Positions 46,751 to 58,729 of a DNA stretch of 64,000 nt are shown piece by piece. Position numbers and translations under genes: made by a program. This DNA is from Siphonodentalium dalli (taxonomy: Eukaryota > Mollusca > Scaphopoda > Gadilida > Siphonodentaliidae): positions 102,512,278 to 102,576,277 of the forward strand of contig CP136069.1 in NCBI GenBank assembly GCA_032622095.1. The letters are read 5' to 3'. How positions within the stretch are numbered: the stretch's first letter is position 1; each line of letters starts with the position of its first letter. The notes beneath the pieces are model-generated. The model made no database searches. It saw nothing but the letters and a program-made list of their open reading frames with translations, and had not been told where the DNA came from.

Positions 46751-48350
46751 ATAAAGATACACCTTGATTGAATGAACCAGTCACAGTATAATTTTCTATT
46801 ATTGAACATTTAACTTGAATGTCACGAATAATCGGTACATTCTTGTTTTTGTTTCGACGCCGACTGTATGCATAAATATGATTTAAATATAGTAATATAT
46901 GATTAATAATTAATGTATCGAAGCTTCGTATCTACATGTATAGGTTTCAAACACCTAATTATTTTCCATAGGCGACAGTGTTAACTAAATGTCCCGCCGG
47001 CTATGGGTTAAGCCTATTTGAACTTCAAGTGGTCAATTTTCCCATAGAACGTCAATCGCTGCACAAGTGTGTTACAACAAATGCGCCCTTTTCGTTATGT
47101 TTTTCAAACGATAATCTTGCATTTCCACAACTACCCCATTTACTGCACAAAAATCAGCTGCATAAACATATCCAGACCCCTTCCGTAACTTCTGGACACC
47201 ACCAGACTCTTCCTGGACATCTAAACATACACGATTGCCATATTTACGTGTTGGCTATGATTTTCTGTTCCCGATTAGGGATATTTCCCTCAATGATAAT
47301 CGACCAATCAGCAGCCAGATTTTTTTGTTATGCTGACTCGAGTTTCAAGAAGCGTAACTCTATATAATTAGTTGCTTGTAACATATAATTGTAAAGAAAA
47401 TCGAACTTTGATCGTGTAAACCGCGCCAATTTTACAAAAAAAGTGTGATACGATAGAAATATAGGAGTCATTGGACATCCTATTATCTCCCAGTGGTCCT
47501 TTGACCCACATACCCCGTTTTAAAATTGACCATTTTTTGGGGGTAAGAAATAACACCGATACTCGATTCCTGATAACTCTGGAAGCACAGTTTAGTAGAA
47601 AGATACTAATGTCTCATGCCATGCTTGTTATATACATATATACTGCACAGTGTCGCATGCCCCATGTCCATCCACTCTCTAATCGGAATATTGTGACCAC
47701 ACCCAAAATTCAGGGTTTTTCATCATAATTTAATTTGTAAAATCCGACTCGCGTGCATAACGCACAGGATAGAAAGGCATATGTATACGTTTTGAAAACT
47801 AGTTACTTATATCTTTCATACGCCTTAAGGAATTTATCTAATTTTGAATAGTACAATGTATCTAATTTTGAACAGTACAATGTTTATTTGGATTTGAATT
47901 AGACCCCCCTCAACTTAGAAAACAAGTAGAAACCTTCTTAAATCCATTTAAAAACATTGTAGAAGCCAAGTTGTTAATTATTTAACAATATTAAAATAAT
48001 TATGGTGAATTTAACCTTAAAATCATACTAAGATGAAATGGTTGAAATTTGGACGATTTTGCATAAAAAACTAAAACAAATGGTAAAAAATTGAAAAAAA
48101 AACATTTAAATTCTTCAATTTTTTTAGCACAATTAGTTATTTAACATTATTAACACAATTACTATTCAACTTAATCACCAAAATCATACTAAAATGAAAT
48201 CTTTACACATTAAAAAAAAAATGAAAATTTTGGGCTTAAAATGTCGAAAAATGCCCAAAAAATCGAAAAAAAACAAAGAAGGCTACAAATTTGTTCTTGC
48301 TATCATGATTTTTCTTCATTACCATACCTAAAACATTAAAAATAACATGG
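46751..48350 (+). other. Unassigned interior of the 3.9-kb element
   Basis: No gene is supported. A 25-bp unit TATCTAATTTTGAATAGTAC then AATG is repeated twice at about 47836-47884. From about 47980 to 48240 two diverged A-rich direct copies share AATCATACTAARATGAAAT. The ORFs at 46978-47367 and 47471-47728 show no recognisable domain. Confidence 0.4.
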
Positions 48351-48405
48351 TCGCAGCTTGTCCGTCAATATGAGCAACACTACCTCCCGATCTCCTGGAC
48401 TAACT

Positions 48406-49900
48406 GTAAACAATGCAAATTTTGATTTCGAAAAACGTTTTTGTGTGTGATTATGTAACTTGTCTTCCTTTTGGGTAAACCGTCACCATTTAATTGTGGG
48501 AACTATTATGAATAAATGAATACAGCCGAGGACGACAATAAATCAAGTTATAGCACAACCCTGATTTAGATATAGTATACTTTCCGTATGGTACTTAGAG
48601 TTAATTTCTACAGGTTCAATCTGTCTTTCTCGACCGGACACATATTTTAATGTGGACGAAAATCATGGGGTTTACGGCATCGTCGGATTCTGAAAAGTAC
48701 CGTAAACCCGGTGGTAGTTTTGTCGTAAACAATGATTTCATTTTCGCAATATTATAAAAGTATGAAATCATTGTTAGATAAATATCGGAAGCGCATCGTT
48801 ATCATGATTAATTCATCGGCGACTTTTATTTCAAATCTACACATTTTATTCAATATATATCAGCGATCAGATGAGACAAAGTTAAGTTAATAATACAAAA
48901 CATAATTATTATATAATAGTTTGGAATTTCCACGAATTGCACGTGTTATGTTGTGCTATTTTTATCACGGTAATTTCCCAGGCCAACCCTAGTTTCGTTT
49001 GTGGATAGCATATGCATTGACTGGGAGAGGAGTTGAGTGTTATGTTTTTCTCGATTCTTTATTGAATGAATAATAAAAACATGGATAATGATATACATAC
49101 CATTATAAAACAATGAATTTACGGGGTATGGCTCTATATATACATGTATATATATGTCTGGCATTGATACAATGTTATGAGGGATTGTTCTATATATCGA
49201 GCCTATTGCTTCAAATGGACTGTTGTCGTTCCCGTTGTAGGTGGATGCAGCTGGTTTCAAATTTCTGTGTGATTTCATCTTTGTTCTGTTCTGTTAGATG
49301 TGTGACACCTGGGGTTGTGAAGACCCTAACTTCTTCGTACTGTCGACCTGTGTAAACTGCTGGTCTAATATTTTCCCAACTGCGTATATGTTCGCTAACG
49401 ATAGATCTATTCGATTTCATTACTGTTTCTAGCCATGATAGAACTGATATTATGACATCAAATCGCTTCATTTTTGAATTTTATATATCAGCTGTGTTGT
49501 TTTTGTCCAACGAGGTAAACCATTGTTCACTAATTGAGAAGACATCACAACAACAACAACAAAACTGTCGCACAGTTCACGCATAGTTGTGAGGACCGGT
49601 ATATACGTCATTATATGTCAGTAGGCCTATATGTTTGTATAGCCTTTGCTAAATGTCACCCCTTCACACATTTGGAATGGGTTGACTATTGTTTAATTAG
49701 GCCTCGTGCGAACTCATAGCTATCAAAACAGTCGAACTGTCAAGTCGTTGTACTTGTGTGTTAACCGCATAGAGTTGTTTGTATGGCCTTTGGCTGAACT
49801 TTATTTTCCTTCACACAATTCAGCCAATCAAAATTCAGCTGGCATCTGATTACGCAGAAGGCAAAAATAAATGCGCGAATTTATGAAGTGCGACAACATC
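48406..49900. other. Unassigned interior of the 6.4-kb GGG/TTA element
   Basis: The stretch contains overlapping short ORFs at 48946-49278 and 49211-49471 on the - strand. The second has a mixed, protein-like composition (RFDVIISVLSWLETVMKSNR, then RPAVYTGRQYEEVRVFTTPG) and could be an exon of a lost transposon protein, but no domain was recognised. The rest looks non-coding. Confidence 0.35.
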
Positions 49901-50434
49901 GTATCGATGTTTTAACTTTTCGTCAACTTTTCGTCATTTGCGAATATCGATCAATGTTTCGACGTCGCGACTATCGCGTTGTCGAAGTTTCGACATTTTA
50001 CGGAAATGTTTGGTCTGTTGTGGTTTCGACGTTATCGCACTTTTATGGCCAGTCGCTTTCGACGTTATCGCATTATTTTTCGTCATTTCCGACATTTCGT
50101 TTTTGCACATTTACGTCAAAACTTTTTCGACATTATCGACAATATTTTCGCATATGCGAAAGAGGTTTTGACATGCTCCCTTAACTTCATGAAAACATAT
50201 ACATTTTACCAGATTAGTCATGTGAATTTGCAACAAATTCCAAGTAACTGGTTTCACGTCTGGGAAAATATTTGGGGGGTATACTTTTTAGGGCGCTATA
50301 ACAAAAATTGCTCAAGGCTGACAGATGGCCAGCCAATAAAATCTTTATGTCGGATACCTGAATTTATAGAATCCGCAGAGAAAAAAACTTTATACGCCAA
50401 AACACGCATCAGTGACCTGGCGGCCAGACTAATG

Positions 50435-50942
50435 AATCATTTTGGGGTCATTCCTCCAAAAAACATGGCCACCAGCAGCCATCTTGGATTTTACTCTTTG
50501 CATCACTAAATCCTTTGGCAAGGGCTACAGGTCGTACCTTTGGTCGGATCATCATGAAATTTGTAACGAATCATTTTGGGGTCATTCTGCCATAAAACAT
50601 GTCCACTGGCAGCCATCTTGGATTTTACTCTTTGCATAACTAAATTCTTTGGCACACCCTACAGTCGACTTCCCTCATCCGATCATCACCAAACTTTATA
50701 TTTAATAATCTTGATATTGATCTACTAGATGCAATAAGCTATCAAATGTTTTTGAATTTTATTGAAAAACATAGCCGTCGGCAACCATCTTGGATTTTAC
50801 TTTATATTCTATATCTCTTCATGTTGATAATCTAGTATTACTTGGACCTTTCAACTTTCCGCATTCCTAATCGCTCCATTGACTGTAACATATGAAATTA
50901 TTCCCTTTCCAAGTTGAGCTACAGTGTCATTGACACTTTCAT
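50435..50942 (+). repeat. Satellite S element, right part with tail
   Basis: Two S units shortened by an internal deletion (AAATTTGTAACGAATCATTT at 50560) are followed by a diverged unit and the element tail (AAGTTGAGCTACAGTGTC, ATTGACACTTTCATT at 50915-50942). The same tail closes the array at 12695. It is the continuation of the copy starting at 35406. Confidence 0.8.
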
Positions 50943-53924
50943 TTAATTTTAATTTTGTTGTAAATTAAATTTTATTGTTATAGTCCAGAAGAAAATGGCC
51001 AATTCTCTGGTAAAGTTTTTTCCTTTGCGGATTGTGATTCTGGGTGGTATGTGCTTCAATTTCTGGGTGGGTGTGGAGTTCACACACTTGATCATTTCCT
51101 AGAATCCAAGATGGCGTCCAACATGGCCGACTTGTTACAAAATATGAACTAAGTAAGTTTAATTCGTTTTATTTGAGATAATATCTTATAAAATGTTTAC
51201 AAATATATACATTATTGGAATGCTATTACATTGTAATACATTTTACAGGAAAAACTGTACTCTAATAGCAAGATGGCTGTCAAAATGGTGACCTGAATTG
51301 GAAAATAGACACATTTTCACTCATATCTTCTTTATCCGTTTTTACTGTTTGGAACTGGTGATAAAGTGAGGCTTGTTTTCCTATTATTCATGTCCATCAA
51401 TTATTTATGCAGTGAAATTTGTTCAGCTACTTCCAATCCCTAACAAAAATATTTTAAAGAACGTAGTATGATATCTCGTTGAAAATTCTCTTTCGGTTTC
51501 TAGCATATTTTAATGGGAAATGAACAGATCAGAAGGAGTTAAGCCAGTGGAAGTATTGCCGACAAAATCTCATTAGAGTCTGAAATGGTTACTCTGGTTT
51601 ATGATGGCAGTCAAAATGGTGGCAAATTTATATACAATTCTATATTTCGTCCTTCATTTAGGTTGATGCATGGAGTTGACTAATCTGCATTGGAGACATT
51701 ACATTATTTCTTAGGTCTCAGTCCAATCAATCGCTAAACAAATTTATCTTGGTATAACTTAAGTTTTTCTATCCATATTGCGACCTGAAACAAACACCAA
51801 CTGAGGGAGTTAAGCACAGGTTATTATACAATTCAATCTCATTGATGCTTGAAATGGTCAATATAATTAATCATGACCTTCAAAATGGCGCCAAAAGTAT
51901 CGAACGTGTTAGATGGTGACACTTATTGGAACAAACTTGTAATAGCTAAAGTATCTTTCAAAGCAGCTGCCAACATCAGTATTTAGCCTTATACGACAAA
52001 GACATCATATATGTTTATAAACAGTGAAGCAAATACTGTGCTGCAATCACTCTACAGATGGTCTGAGGTCATTATAAATGCTATTGGTTAATAGATATGC
52101 CAGACATAAACAATGTCTGTGATTTGTTGACAGCTCTGCTATATAATTGATATTAATGGGTCAGCAGTGAGGTGTCTTATCTTGATGGCTGTTGGTAGAA
52201 ATTGATACATTACCATTGTAAAATTAAATTGGACTCTCTTAACCCAAGTAGTCCATGTCCAGGTCACCTTTTCACATTTAACCCAAGGCTGTGGTGGTGC
52301 AGCATTACAGATCCTGTACCAGTGCATTCTCTTATATAAATGCGAGTGACTCAGAAATTCCAATAATTTGTGTTATGTACATTTGTCTATAATAGTACAG
52401 TATACTCTATAATTCAACATCAAAACTCTCATTTATGATTCTGATCATAGTAATTTACTATCGCCAAGGGATGGGTTAACATCTGCCGATCGTGATCGGC
52501 CTCTCGTTCACATCACATTTGCTGGAGTCTATCTAAATTGATAATGCGCAGTGAATATGAACTTTAGTAATCACACAAGTACAAAATAATCAGCGCTGAC
52601 AAAAATGTTCACCCCTCCAAGAACCTCATGCACCTAATGTTCAAACTTGACCCAGTTATGATGGATAGATCTCTGCACATTTCGATGCGTCAATCATGCC
52701 CATCATATATTACATAATATTGTCAAATCATTTGAAAAAGATGGAATGGCTATTAATGTCGATAAAAGTACTTTCTCATCATGCATTTGAGATATTAAAC
52801 TAAATAAATGTTAGCGAGATATCTTTTTGACTTTGACAAAGATGACGAAATATACTAAAAATAAATCGCATCGTGACACAGGCGTTACCTTGACCTTGAT
52901 GATGCAATCGTGAAAAATGATCACTTTTAGAACATAATTAGGCTATGTTCAACTTATCAAAATAATTAATGGAGCCTATGATTAGTAGTAATTACAGAAA
53001 ACAAATTTAATGTACAGTATATACAAAAGCAACCCATGCACACACTAAATTGTCAGTTAAATGTTATGACTGCTTCGCGTATTTATATCTTTTGCACTGG
53101 AGATTTGCATGGAATTTTCCATTCATATTTTCGCAGGTCTATAGACGCTCTTTATTTACCATATTAGGATTCATGAAAAAAAATACGGAATTACTACTAA
53201 ATTGTTATTGCTGAAGTATACATATAAAGCGGGGACCCCCATATGTCATGTTACGAATCTCCATACTCTGACTAAAGCATAGAGAACAGAGTAGAGATTC
53301 ATGGCATGATCAATCTAGAACCTCCCCCCCCCCCTTTTCAGCATGACCATGCAGAATTTAGTCATAACAGCAAATTTCAGGCTTAAAGTTTGAAACCCAC
53401 TGTGGAGTTATAATATTTTTCTTTCTACTTGCAAGTTTTGTTGTTTGCGATGTGCTGGTAATCAAAAATACAATTGCGTTATAAATCGCATCAAGTGTTC
53501 TGTTGCAAATTGCAACAAAGCCTATGTATATTTGGAATATATGTACAGGCCCGATATTTTTTTAAGCTGGAGTTTACCCATGTTTGAAATTGTTTTTACT
53601 CATTCCCTGTAAAATCTGAAAATGATTTGTCTTTTTCAAGACGGAACCCAAAAACAAGCACAATCAAGTGACTTCATGCATGACTGCATGTATATATGGG
53701 CCTATACTCTGCAACACATGTGTTGTTCCCATAAACATAAACATGGATGACCCCAATTCCTGGAATCGGGCTAAAAATAGAACGTACAACATCTCATATT
53801 AACACTGCCTACCGGAATATCTAGATCTGTCCACTATGTAGGAACTGTTACATCGGAAGTTGTTCTATCACGGTGTGATGGTTCCTTATGATTGAAATTA
53901 GACATTTTATCGATTTTTAGTCGA
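50943..53924 (+). other. WDR5 intron with diverged repeat A and unassigned DNA
   Basis: Positions about 51105-51900 keep the repeat A order in diverged form (CCAAGATGGCGTCCAACATG, TTTACAAATATATACATT, ATATCTTCTTTATCCGTTTT and TTTGGAACTGGT). The stretch 52440-52570 shares CATCTGCCGATCGTGATCGG then CCTCTC with 60117-60150. The rest (52570-53924) has no recognisable gene or repeat; AAACTCGAC-type repeat W starts at 53925. Confidence 0.45.
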
Positions 53925-54885
53925 GTTTTTTTCCAAAACTCGACTTATAGTTTGATGAGGGACGGTGGGCGGCGGACGGGCGGGGCGGGCGGCGTGTTTT
54001 GCTTATAACTCAACCGTTTATTGACAGATTTAAAAAAAAATTGGTGTGTGAGTACATATCCATGCACGTAAGCTGCAGACAAATAAATCGGGTTCGTCCG
54101 CACATTTATTACAGAGTTATGGCCCTTTGAATTTTCAGCTCGTTAGCGCGATAACTTCAACAAACGTTATCCGATTTGATTGAAATTTGGTATATAGGTG
54201 TCTCCCAAGAATATCTCGGATGAGTTCGAAAACCGGCTTCGTCTGATAAAATTTGATAGAGTTATGGCCCTTAATTAGTCATTTTTCACGAATTTTCAGC
54301 TCGTTAGCGCGATAACTTCAACAAACGTTATCCGATTTGATTGAAATTTGTTATATAGGTGTCTCCCAAGAATATCTCGGATGAGTTCGAAAACCGGCCT
54401 GGTCCGATAAAATTTGATAGAGTTATGGCCCTTAATTAGTCATTTTTCACGAATTTTCAGCTCGTTAGCGCACTTCAACAAACGTTATCCGATTTGATTG
54501 AAATTTGGTTTATAGGTGTCTCCTAAGAATATCTCGGTCGAGTTCAAAAACCGGCCAGGTCCGATAAAATTTGATAGAGTTATGGCCCTTAATTAGTCAT
54601 TTTTTCACAAATTTTCAGCTCGTTAGCGCGATAATTTAACAAACATCATCCTATTTGATTGAAATTTTGATATATAGGTGTCTCCCAAGAATACCTCGGA
54701 CGAGTTAGAAAACTGGCCCGGTCCGATAAAATTTGATAGAGTTATGGCCCTTAAGTAGTCATTTTTCGATTTAACCTATTAATTAGTCTACCGATACTGA
54801 TGCACACCAATTGGCGGTAGCCACCGGCGGTAAGCCACCGAAAACGAGACACAGCATCTCTGATGCCACCTCTTGTTTGACAGTT
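53925..54885 (+). repeat. Repeat W: hairpin-led element with four 160-bp tandem units
   Basis: The element begins with a hairpin (TCGAGTTTTTTTCCAAAACTCGA at about 53921-53943), then a GGCGGACGGGCGG stretch. Four tandem units follow, with CAGCTCGTTAGCGCGATAAC starting near 54138, 54298, 54459 and 54619, each with CAAACGTTATCCGATTTGAT, AGGTGTCTCCCAAGAATATC and GATAGAGTTATGGCCCTTAA. It closes with GCGGTAGCCACCGGCGGTAA and CACCTCTTGTTTGA. The design (5-prime hairpin, GC-rich leader, internal tandem units) is the same as the satellite S element, without sequence identity. Confidence 0.8.
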
Positions 54886-55499
54886 AAAATGCAATTTTGG
54901 AGCCATCTAGCTGATAATTCAATAAATTTTTCCATTCCCCTCACAATCGGTAGCCCCCAGCGAGCGTAATAATAATGAAAATTCCATTGTGCGAGTCATA
55001 ACAATGACGAAAATCGCGAACTTTTATATTTGTTTAGGTTATCTTCTGATAGAGTTGGTTCTTTCTTTCCCCATTTAATCGGTTCTATACGGGTAATACT
55101 ATGGCTAATATTTGGCCAGATGGTTCAAACTGACAATGTCGTGAAATTAACCAAATGTAAACACAACAAAATGTGCATTAATTTGAAATTTGCACCACTT
55201 GTCATCAATTTCGATGAATTACACTGCCTTCCTATACTTATTCAATAATGTGTGTTACGCCCTATCAAAATTTAAATTCACCAGCTAGTTTGAAAAATAA
55301 CGCGTTTTGCAGGCCCAATATTACCATGAGTCAATATCCGGTTAACTATAGTGAAATTTCATAGCACTGGACTTCGGCATGAGCGTAGACGGGATATATT
55401 GAGTTATCTGTCTTGTATTTTATGTTGTCTGTTTTGTAGACTCATTTTAACTCGTTTGGGACGTGATTCTTTTGAGAAAACATTACTCACAGACGAGAT

Positions 55500-56210
55500 T
55501 GTTTACAGAAATGCTTACTTTTATATAATTTTATAGCAATTTATGCGTTTATTCAATGTTGGGTCAGACCATTTGCCATGGCAGAATTCTCCGCGTGACA
55601 ACTCATAATATATGGGTGTGCATCTGTAGTCTATAAATCTTCTGGGAATTTTGGGTAGATACCACCAAATTGCGACCGGTTGCCATAGCAACATATTTTC
55701 GGAAATCTATGATTTTGGGGGCTGTAATTTCTCTATATGACGATATGTTTGCGATATTTTGAATCAAATATAAATGGTTTCCAAGTTAAATGATCCAGGA
55801 ATATTTTGCCAACATCTAGAACTAACCTTTCTCGAAAATCACCCATCACCGACAGAGGGCGCCATTCAAAATGGCCACCAAACCCCCGTTTTCTAACGTT
55901 AAAATGCTTACTTTTATATCATTTTATAGCAATGTATGCGTTAATTTAATGCTGGCCAGACTATTTGTCATGACATAATTCTCCACGTGACAACTCATAA
56001 TATATGGGTGATCATCCGTGGTCTATAAATCTTCCAAAATTTTTGGGTAGATACATGTACCACCAACTTGCGACCGGTTGACATGGCAACCGTTTTTTCG
56101 GAAAATTATGCGTTTGGGGGCTGTAATTTCGTATACGAGATGTCTGCATGCGACATTTTGAATCAAATGTAATTAATTTCCAAAAAATATGATCCAGGAA
56201 TATACTTAAA
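55500..56210 (+). repeat. Direct repeat pair of about 300 bp, 394 bp apart
   Basis: Positions 55512-55815 and 55906-56206 share TGCTTACTTTTATAT-ATTTTATAGCAA, ACAACTCATAATATATGGGT, GTCTATAAATCTTC, TTGCGACCGGTTG, TTGGGGGCTGTAATTTC and AATGATCCAGGAATAT. The stretch between them contains AAATGGCCACCAAACCCCCG. No gene. The ORFs at 55030-55248 and 55351-55536 before it have no known domain. Confidence 0.75.
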
Positions 56211-56493
56211 TTGCTCCCGCTTCTATTTCCTTCCGCTGAAGGAGTCAAGATTCACCTGCCATGGTGATTACCAACCGAAAACTTGTCTACGCGTCTACGG
56301 CTTAGGCTACTGGGCGCCGACATTTTGGAACAATGACGTCACGAATCACGTCACGCGACCCCCACGTGACGCCAAAATTAGGTTACATCTTCCTGGACCC
56401 CTCACTGAGTGATCGGCCTATATTGAATACATGCTACTATGCTCAAAACATTTAATTATAAAAGATTCATGCGATGATAACAAGTGCATGAAG

Positions 56494-56566
56494 TGGGAAA
56501 CGGATATATCCGTTTCCCGTCCTGTAGGTAATGTTTTGGGAAACGGATATATCCGTTTCCCGTCCT
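56494..56566. repeat. Twice-repeated 24-bp perfect palindrome
   Basis: GGGAAACGGATA followed by its own complement TATCCGTTTCCC occurs twice, each followed by GTCCT (about 56496-56524 and 56537-56566). Each copy is a perfect palindrome. The flanks give no element boundaries. Confidence 0.8.
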
Positions 56567-56569
56567 AAA

Positions 56570-57224
56570 CGAGTTAATCAGCAAAAAAAAATAAAAAATA
56601 AGACACTAAAAATTCGTTGACACCCATACAATGTTCTGATTATGCAATTTATGAAGTTTATGTTGGGCATCTGCTTGCTGGACGCTGATTTATATAGGTT
56701 AGGTGCTAGAATTTGTTATTTCTTTATCCCACTTGTTCTGCTGTTCACGACAATTTGACCGGCAATCACTCAGGGTTTGCTCTAACTTCTAAGCTTCTAG
56801 ATAGTGAAGCCGTGCCACTCAGATTCCTGTTAAGAGATACCTGATTACAACCAATCATGCAGTTAATTGTATCCACTCCCACGTAAGAGGGAATAATTGT
56901 TTTATACTAGTAAAGGCTATCTTTTGTAATATTAAATAAAATAAAAATTGGATGAGGTGAAAGCAAAAATTATTTGGTCACCTGCCTTTGACTTAATATA
57001 GTAGTCGCCCGAAAATGCAAGATCACCCCCGGGGCAACTGGTCTTGGGCATTAATAGTAGTCACGCATCCTCAGGGATATTCCAGAATTTAAATATCGGT
57101 ACCAATACTAAATCTTTAAAAGTGAATCAATCAGCCAAATGGAAGTTTTACAAAATCATGTGACCATCTGTCAAAAGTGAAGTTGGGGCCCATGTGAATT
57201 CGGCCCCATATGAAGATGACCCAA
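56570..57224 (+). other. Unassigned intron DNA
   Basis: Nothing recognisable was found in this stretch: no gene and no clear repeat. Near 57000-57065 TAGTAGTCGCCCG and TAGTAGTCACGC occur. Confidence 0.35.
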
Positions 57225-57570
57225 TAGTCTGGTCGATAAAAGGTTTGACCTAGAAACAATTTGGACTAAGTTGGTTTGTATACCATTTTGAAGAGGAATG
57301 TATCCTCTATAACATATCCAAAATCCGCTAAAATCCGCTCTGAGCATTTTTTGTAATTCAAGATGGCGTCCAAGATGGCTGCAATTTTCCGTTAAGTCGG
57401 TTTATGCAATTATAGTGAGAAAGTATTGTCATATGTATACACATGTTTAAATTTTTGTGAAGCTAAGACATAACGCCACCTTTCTGTGCCTAAATTGAAA
57501 CTGTCGGTCCAAGATGGCCGCTAAAATGGGGCCGGAAGTGGAACATTTTACGTTTTTTACTAATACCTTT
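57225..57570 (+). mobile_element. Possible truncated TAG-family element with repeat A
   Basis: TAGTCTGGTCGATAAAAGG at 57225 begins like the right end of the 14-kb element (TAGTCTGG). It is followed by AACATATCCAAAATCCGC and AAGATGGCGTCCAAGATGG, as in the arms of the 17618-25530 element, and then diverged repeat A up to about 57560. No matching CTA end was found downstream, so this is read as a left-end fragment cut by the SINE/LINE junction at about 57575. Confidence 0.5.
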
Positions 57571-57575
57571 AAGAT

Positions 57576-57850
57576 CATGTATATAGGAGGTACGGGACAG
57601 CAGCAATGTTATATATTTTATGCCTCCGAAACATGGCGAGCATAGCTCTTAGAACATGCTTGGGAGTATACAACACACCAGGCGCCTATTTTTAGAAGTT
57701 GATTTTTAAGACAATGCAAATTTTTTGAGATTGGGTGCGATACGAACCCCGGCCCGACGGCGAGCGCGCCTTGCGACTCAAAGTCCGACGTCAATACCAC
57801 ACGGCCACCGAAGCAACCCCAAAAAAGGAAGCTCGAATGACCGCTGAAGG
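57576..57850 (-). mobile_element. tRNA-headed SINE, inverted copy at the LINE edge
   Basis: The A box complement is at 57798-57808 and the B box complement at 57738-57748 (GGTTCGTATCG, one base off the other copies). The body follows leftward to TATATAGGAGGTACGG at 57580. It lies against the reverse-transcriptase remnant, so a - strand ORF (57618-58274) reads from LINE into SINE. That fusion is an accident of insertion. Confidence 0.8.
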
Positions 57851-58700
57851 CATCTAGTGAGCATTGCATATCACATGTATTGTCTGAAAAAATAATGGTG
57901 TTGTCTGCATAAAGAATGCAAAACAAATTCAAATATGTGCTAAGTTGTTCATACATATGAGATGACAGGTATTTCAAACCGTCTATAGAGCAGCCTTCTA
58001 AGAAATCCTCAAGGTCAGTCAGATACAGCAAGAATAGAAGAGGCGAAAGATAATCCCCCTGTTTCACTACTGTTGTGCATGAAAAATATTCAGATCTCCG
58101 ACCCCCTCTCATAATGCAAGCTTTTGTGGTCTGGTACATACGTCTGATTACCTGGAGGAATTTTCCTTTTATTCCACTTCTCAAGAGTTTTGCCCACAGA
58201 CCCTGTCGCCAAAGGGTATCAAATGCTTTTTTGAAGTCTACAAAAGTACAAAAGAGTTTCTTCCCACCTCGCAAATAAATTTCAAAAAGTGCATATAATA
58301 TATAAATATTGTCTAATTAATGTGGAACTGTTTCCTGAAACCATACTGATTATCGCTTAAAATTCCCGGGCGTTCTATGTACTCTGATAATCGCTTGTAT
58401 TATAGAATTCCGGTAAATACCTTTCCAACACAACTGAGCAGAGTTATTCCCATATATGAATCTGGGTTGTTATGAGAGCCTTTATTTTTATATAGGGGTA
58501 CAATTAACCCTGTTGTCAATTCATCGGGGAAAACACCAGTGCCAAGTATCGAGTTGAATAGACGAGTGTGGTACGGTAACATAATGTCTTTAGTTGTCTT
58601 GATGTACTCATTCGAGACGCGATCAACCCCACTTGATTTATTTAATTTTATCCTATCAATGACACTGGAGATTTCTTCTGAACTGTGGGGTTGTTCAGTT
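57851..58700 (-). pseudogene. Non-LTR retrotransposon (LINE) reverse transcriptase fragment
   Basis: Two frames carry consecutive RT motifs. 58700-58402 gives EEISSVIDRIKLNKSSGVDR, GVFPDELTTGLIVPLYKNKG and DSYMGITLLSCVGKVF. After a frameshift, 58390-57851 gives GILSDNQYGFRK, FCTFVDFKKAFDTLWRQGLW, IRRMYQTTKACI and VVKQGDYLSPLLFLLYLTDL, then ILYADNTIIFS. The last is the catalytic box, normally YADD; here the second Asp is Asn, so the enzyme would be dead even without the frameshift. Only the central RT domain remains; no endonuclease or 3-prime end is visible. The motif style is that of non-LTR elements; the clade is not assigned. Confidence 0.85.
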
Positions 58701-58729
58701 CTTCAGTAGTTTCTAGACCACCTCATTAA

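Larger units (their letters stand above)
44484..48402. mobile_element. 3.9-kb TIR element, TAG/3-bp family
   Basis: The ends TAGTCCAGGAGATCG and CGATCTCCTGGACTA are perfect inverted repeats, and after a short gap GTTGCTCATTTTGACGGACA on the left matches the complement of the right (TTGTCCGTCAATATGAGCAAC). The flanking duplication is ACT (44481-44483, 48403-48405). The interior contains a repeat A copy (44868-45690) and the tandem repeat at 45690-46745. No coding region was recognised; the 129-codon ORF at 46978-47367 has no known motif. Confidence 0.82.
43732..50180. mobile_element. 6.4-kb element with GGGAGC ends and TTA duplications (PIF/Harbinger-like?)
   Basis: The left end reads GGGAGCTTTCAAAACCTC then TTTCGCATATGCGAAAA. 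The right end read inward is GGGAGCATGTCAAAACCTC then the same palindrome. TTA flanks both sides (43729-43731, 50181-50183), and the target, repeat A (CTTAGCTTCATGAAAA elsewhere), rejoins across it. Both subterminal regions carry many copies of TTTCGACRTTATCG-like words in the same strand orientation (43810-44000, 49905-50160). No transposase was recognised. The - strand ORF at 49211-49471 (VYTGRQYEEVRVFTTPGVTH) is the most protein-like but unidentified. A nested element lies at 44484-48402. Confidence 0.82.
36297..50431 (-). mobile_element. 14-kb composite transposon carrying a CXC/XPG-like transposase gene
   Basis: The right end, read inward, is TAGTCTGGCCGCCA; the left end is AAGTCCGGTCGCCA, the same sequence with three differences. 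The flanks ATC (36294-36296) and ATG (50432-50434) could be a decayed 3-bp duplication. The arms match for about 460 bp: 36297-36755 on the left against 50431-50184 plus 43731-43508 on the right, the right arm being split by the insertion at 43732-50180. Both sides rejoin into one satellite S element. Subtracting the two nested insertions (1.3 and 6.4 kb) leaves about 6.4 kb, mostly the decayed gene on the - strand. The Academ superfamily is my best class guess, from the nuclease plus Cys-rich domain plus 3-bp target combination. Confidence 0.72.

Noticed and set aside
46978-47367. 129-codon ORF on the + strand
   Set aside because: No domain was recognised and the composition is mixed. It lies within a transposon interior and is not repeated in a way that suggests constraint.
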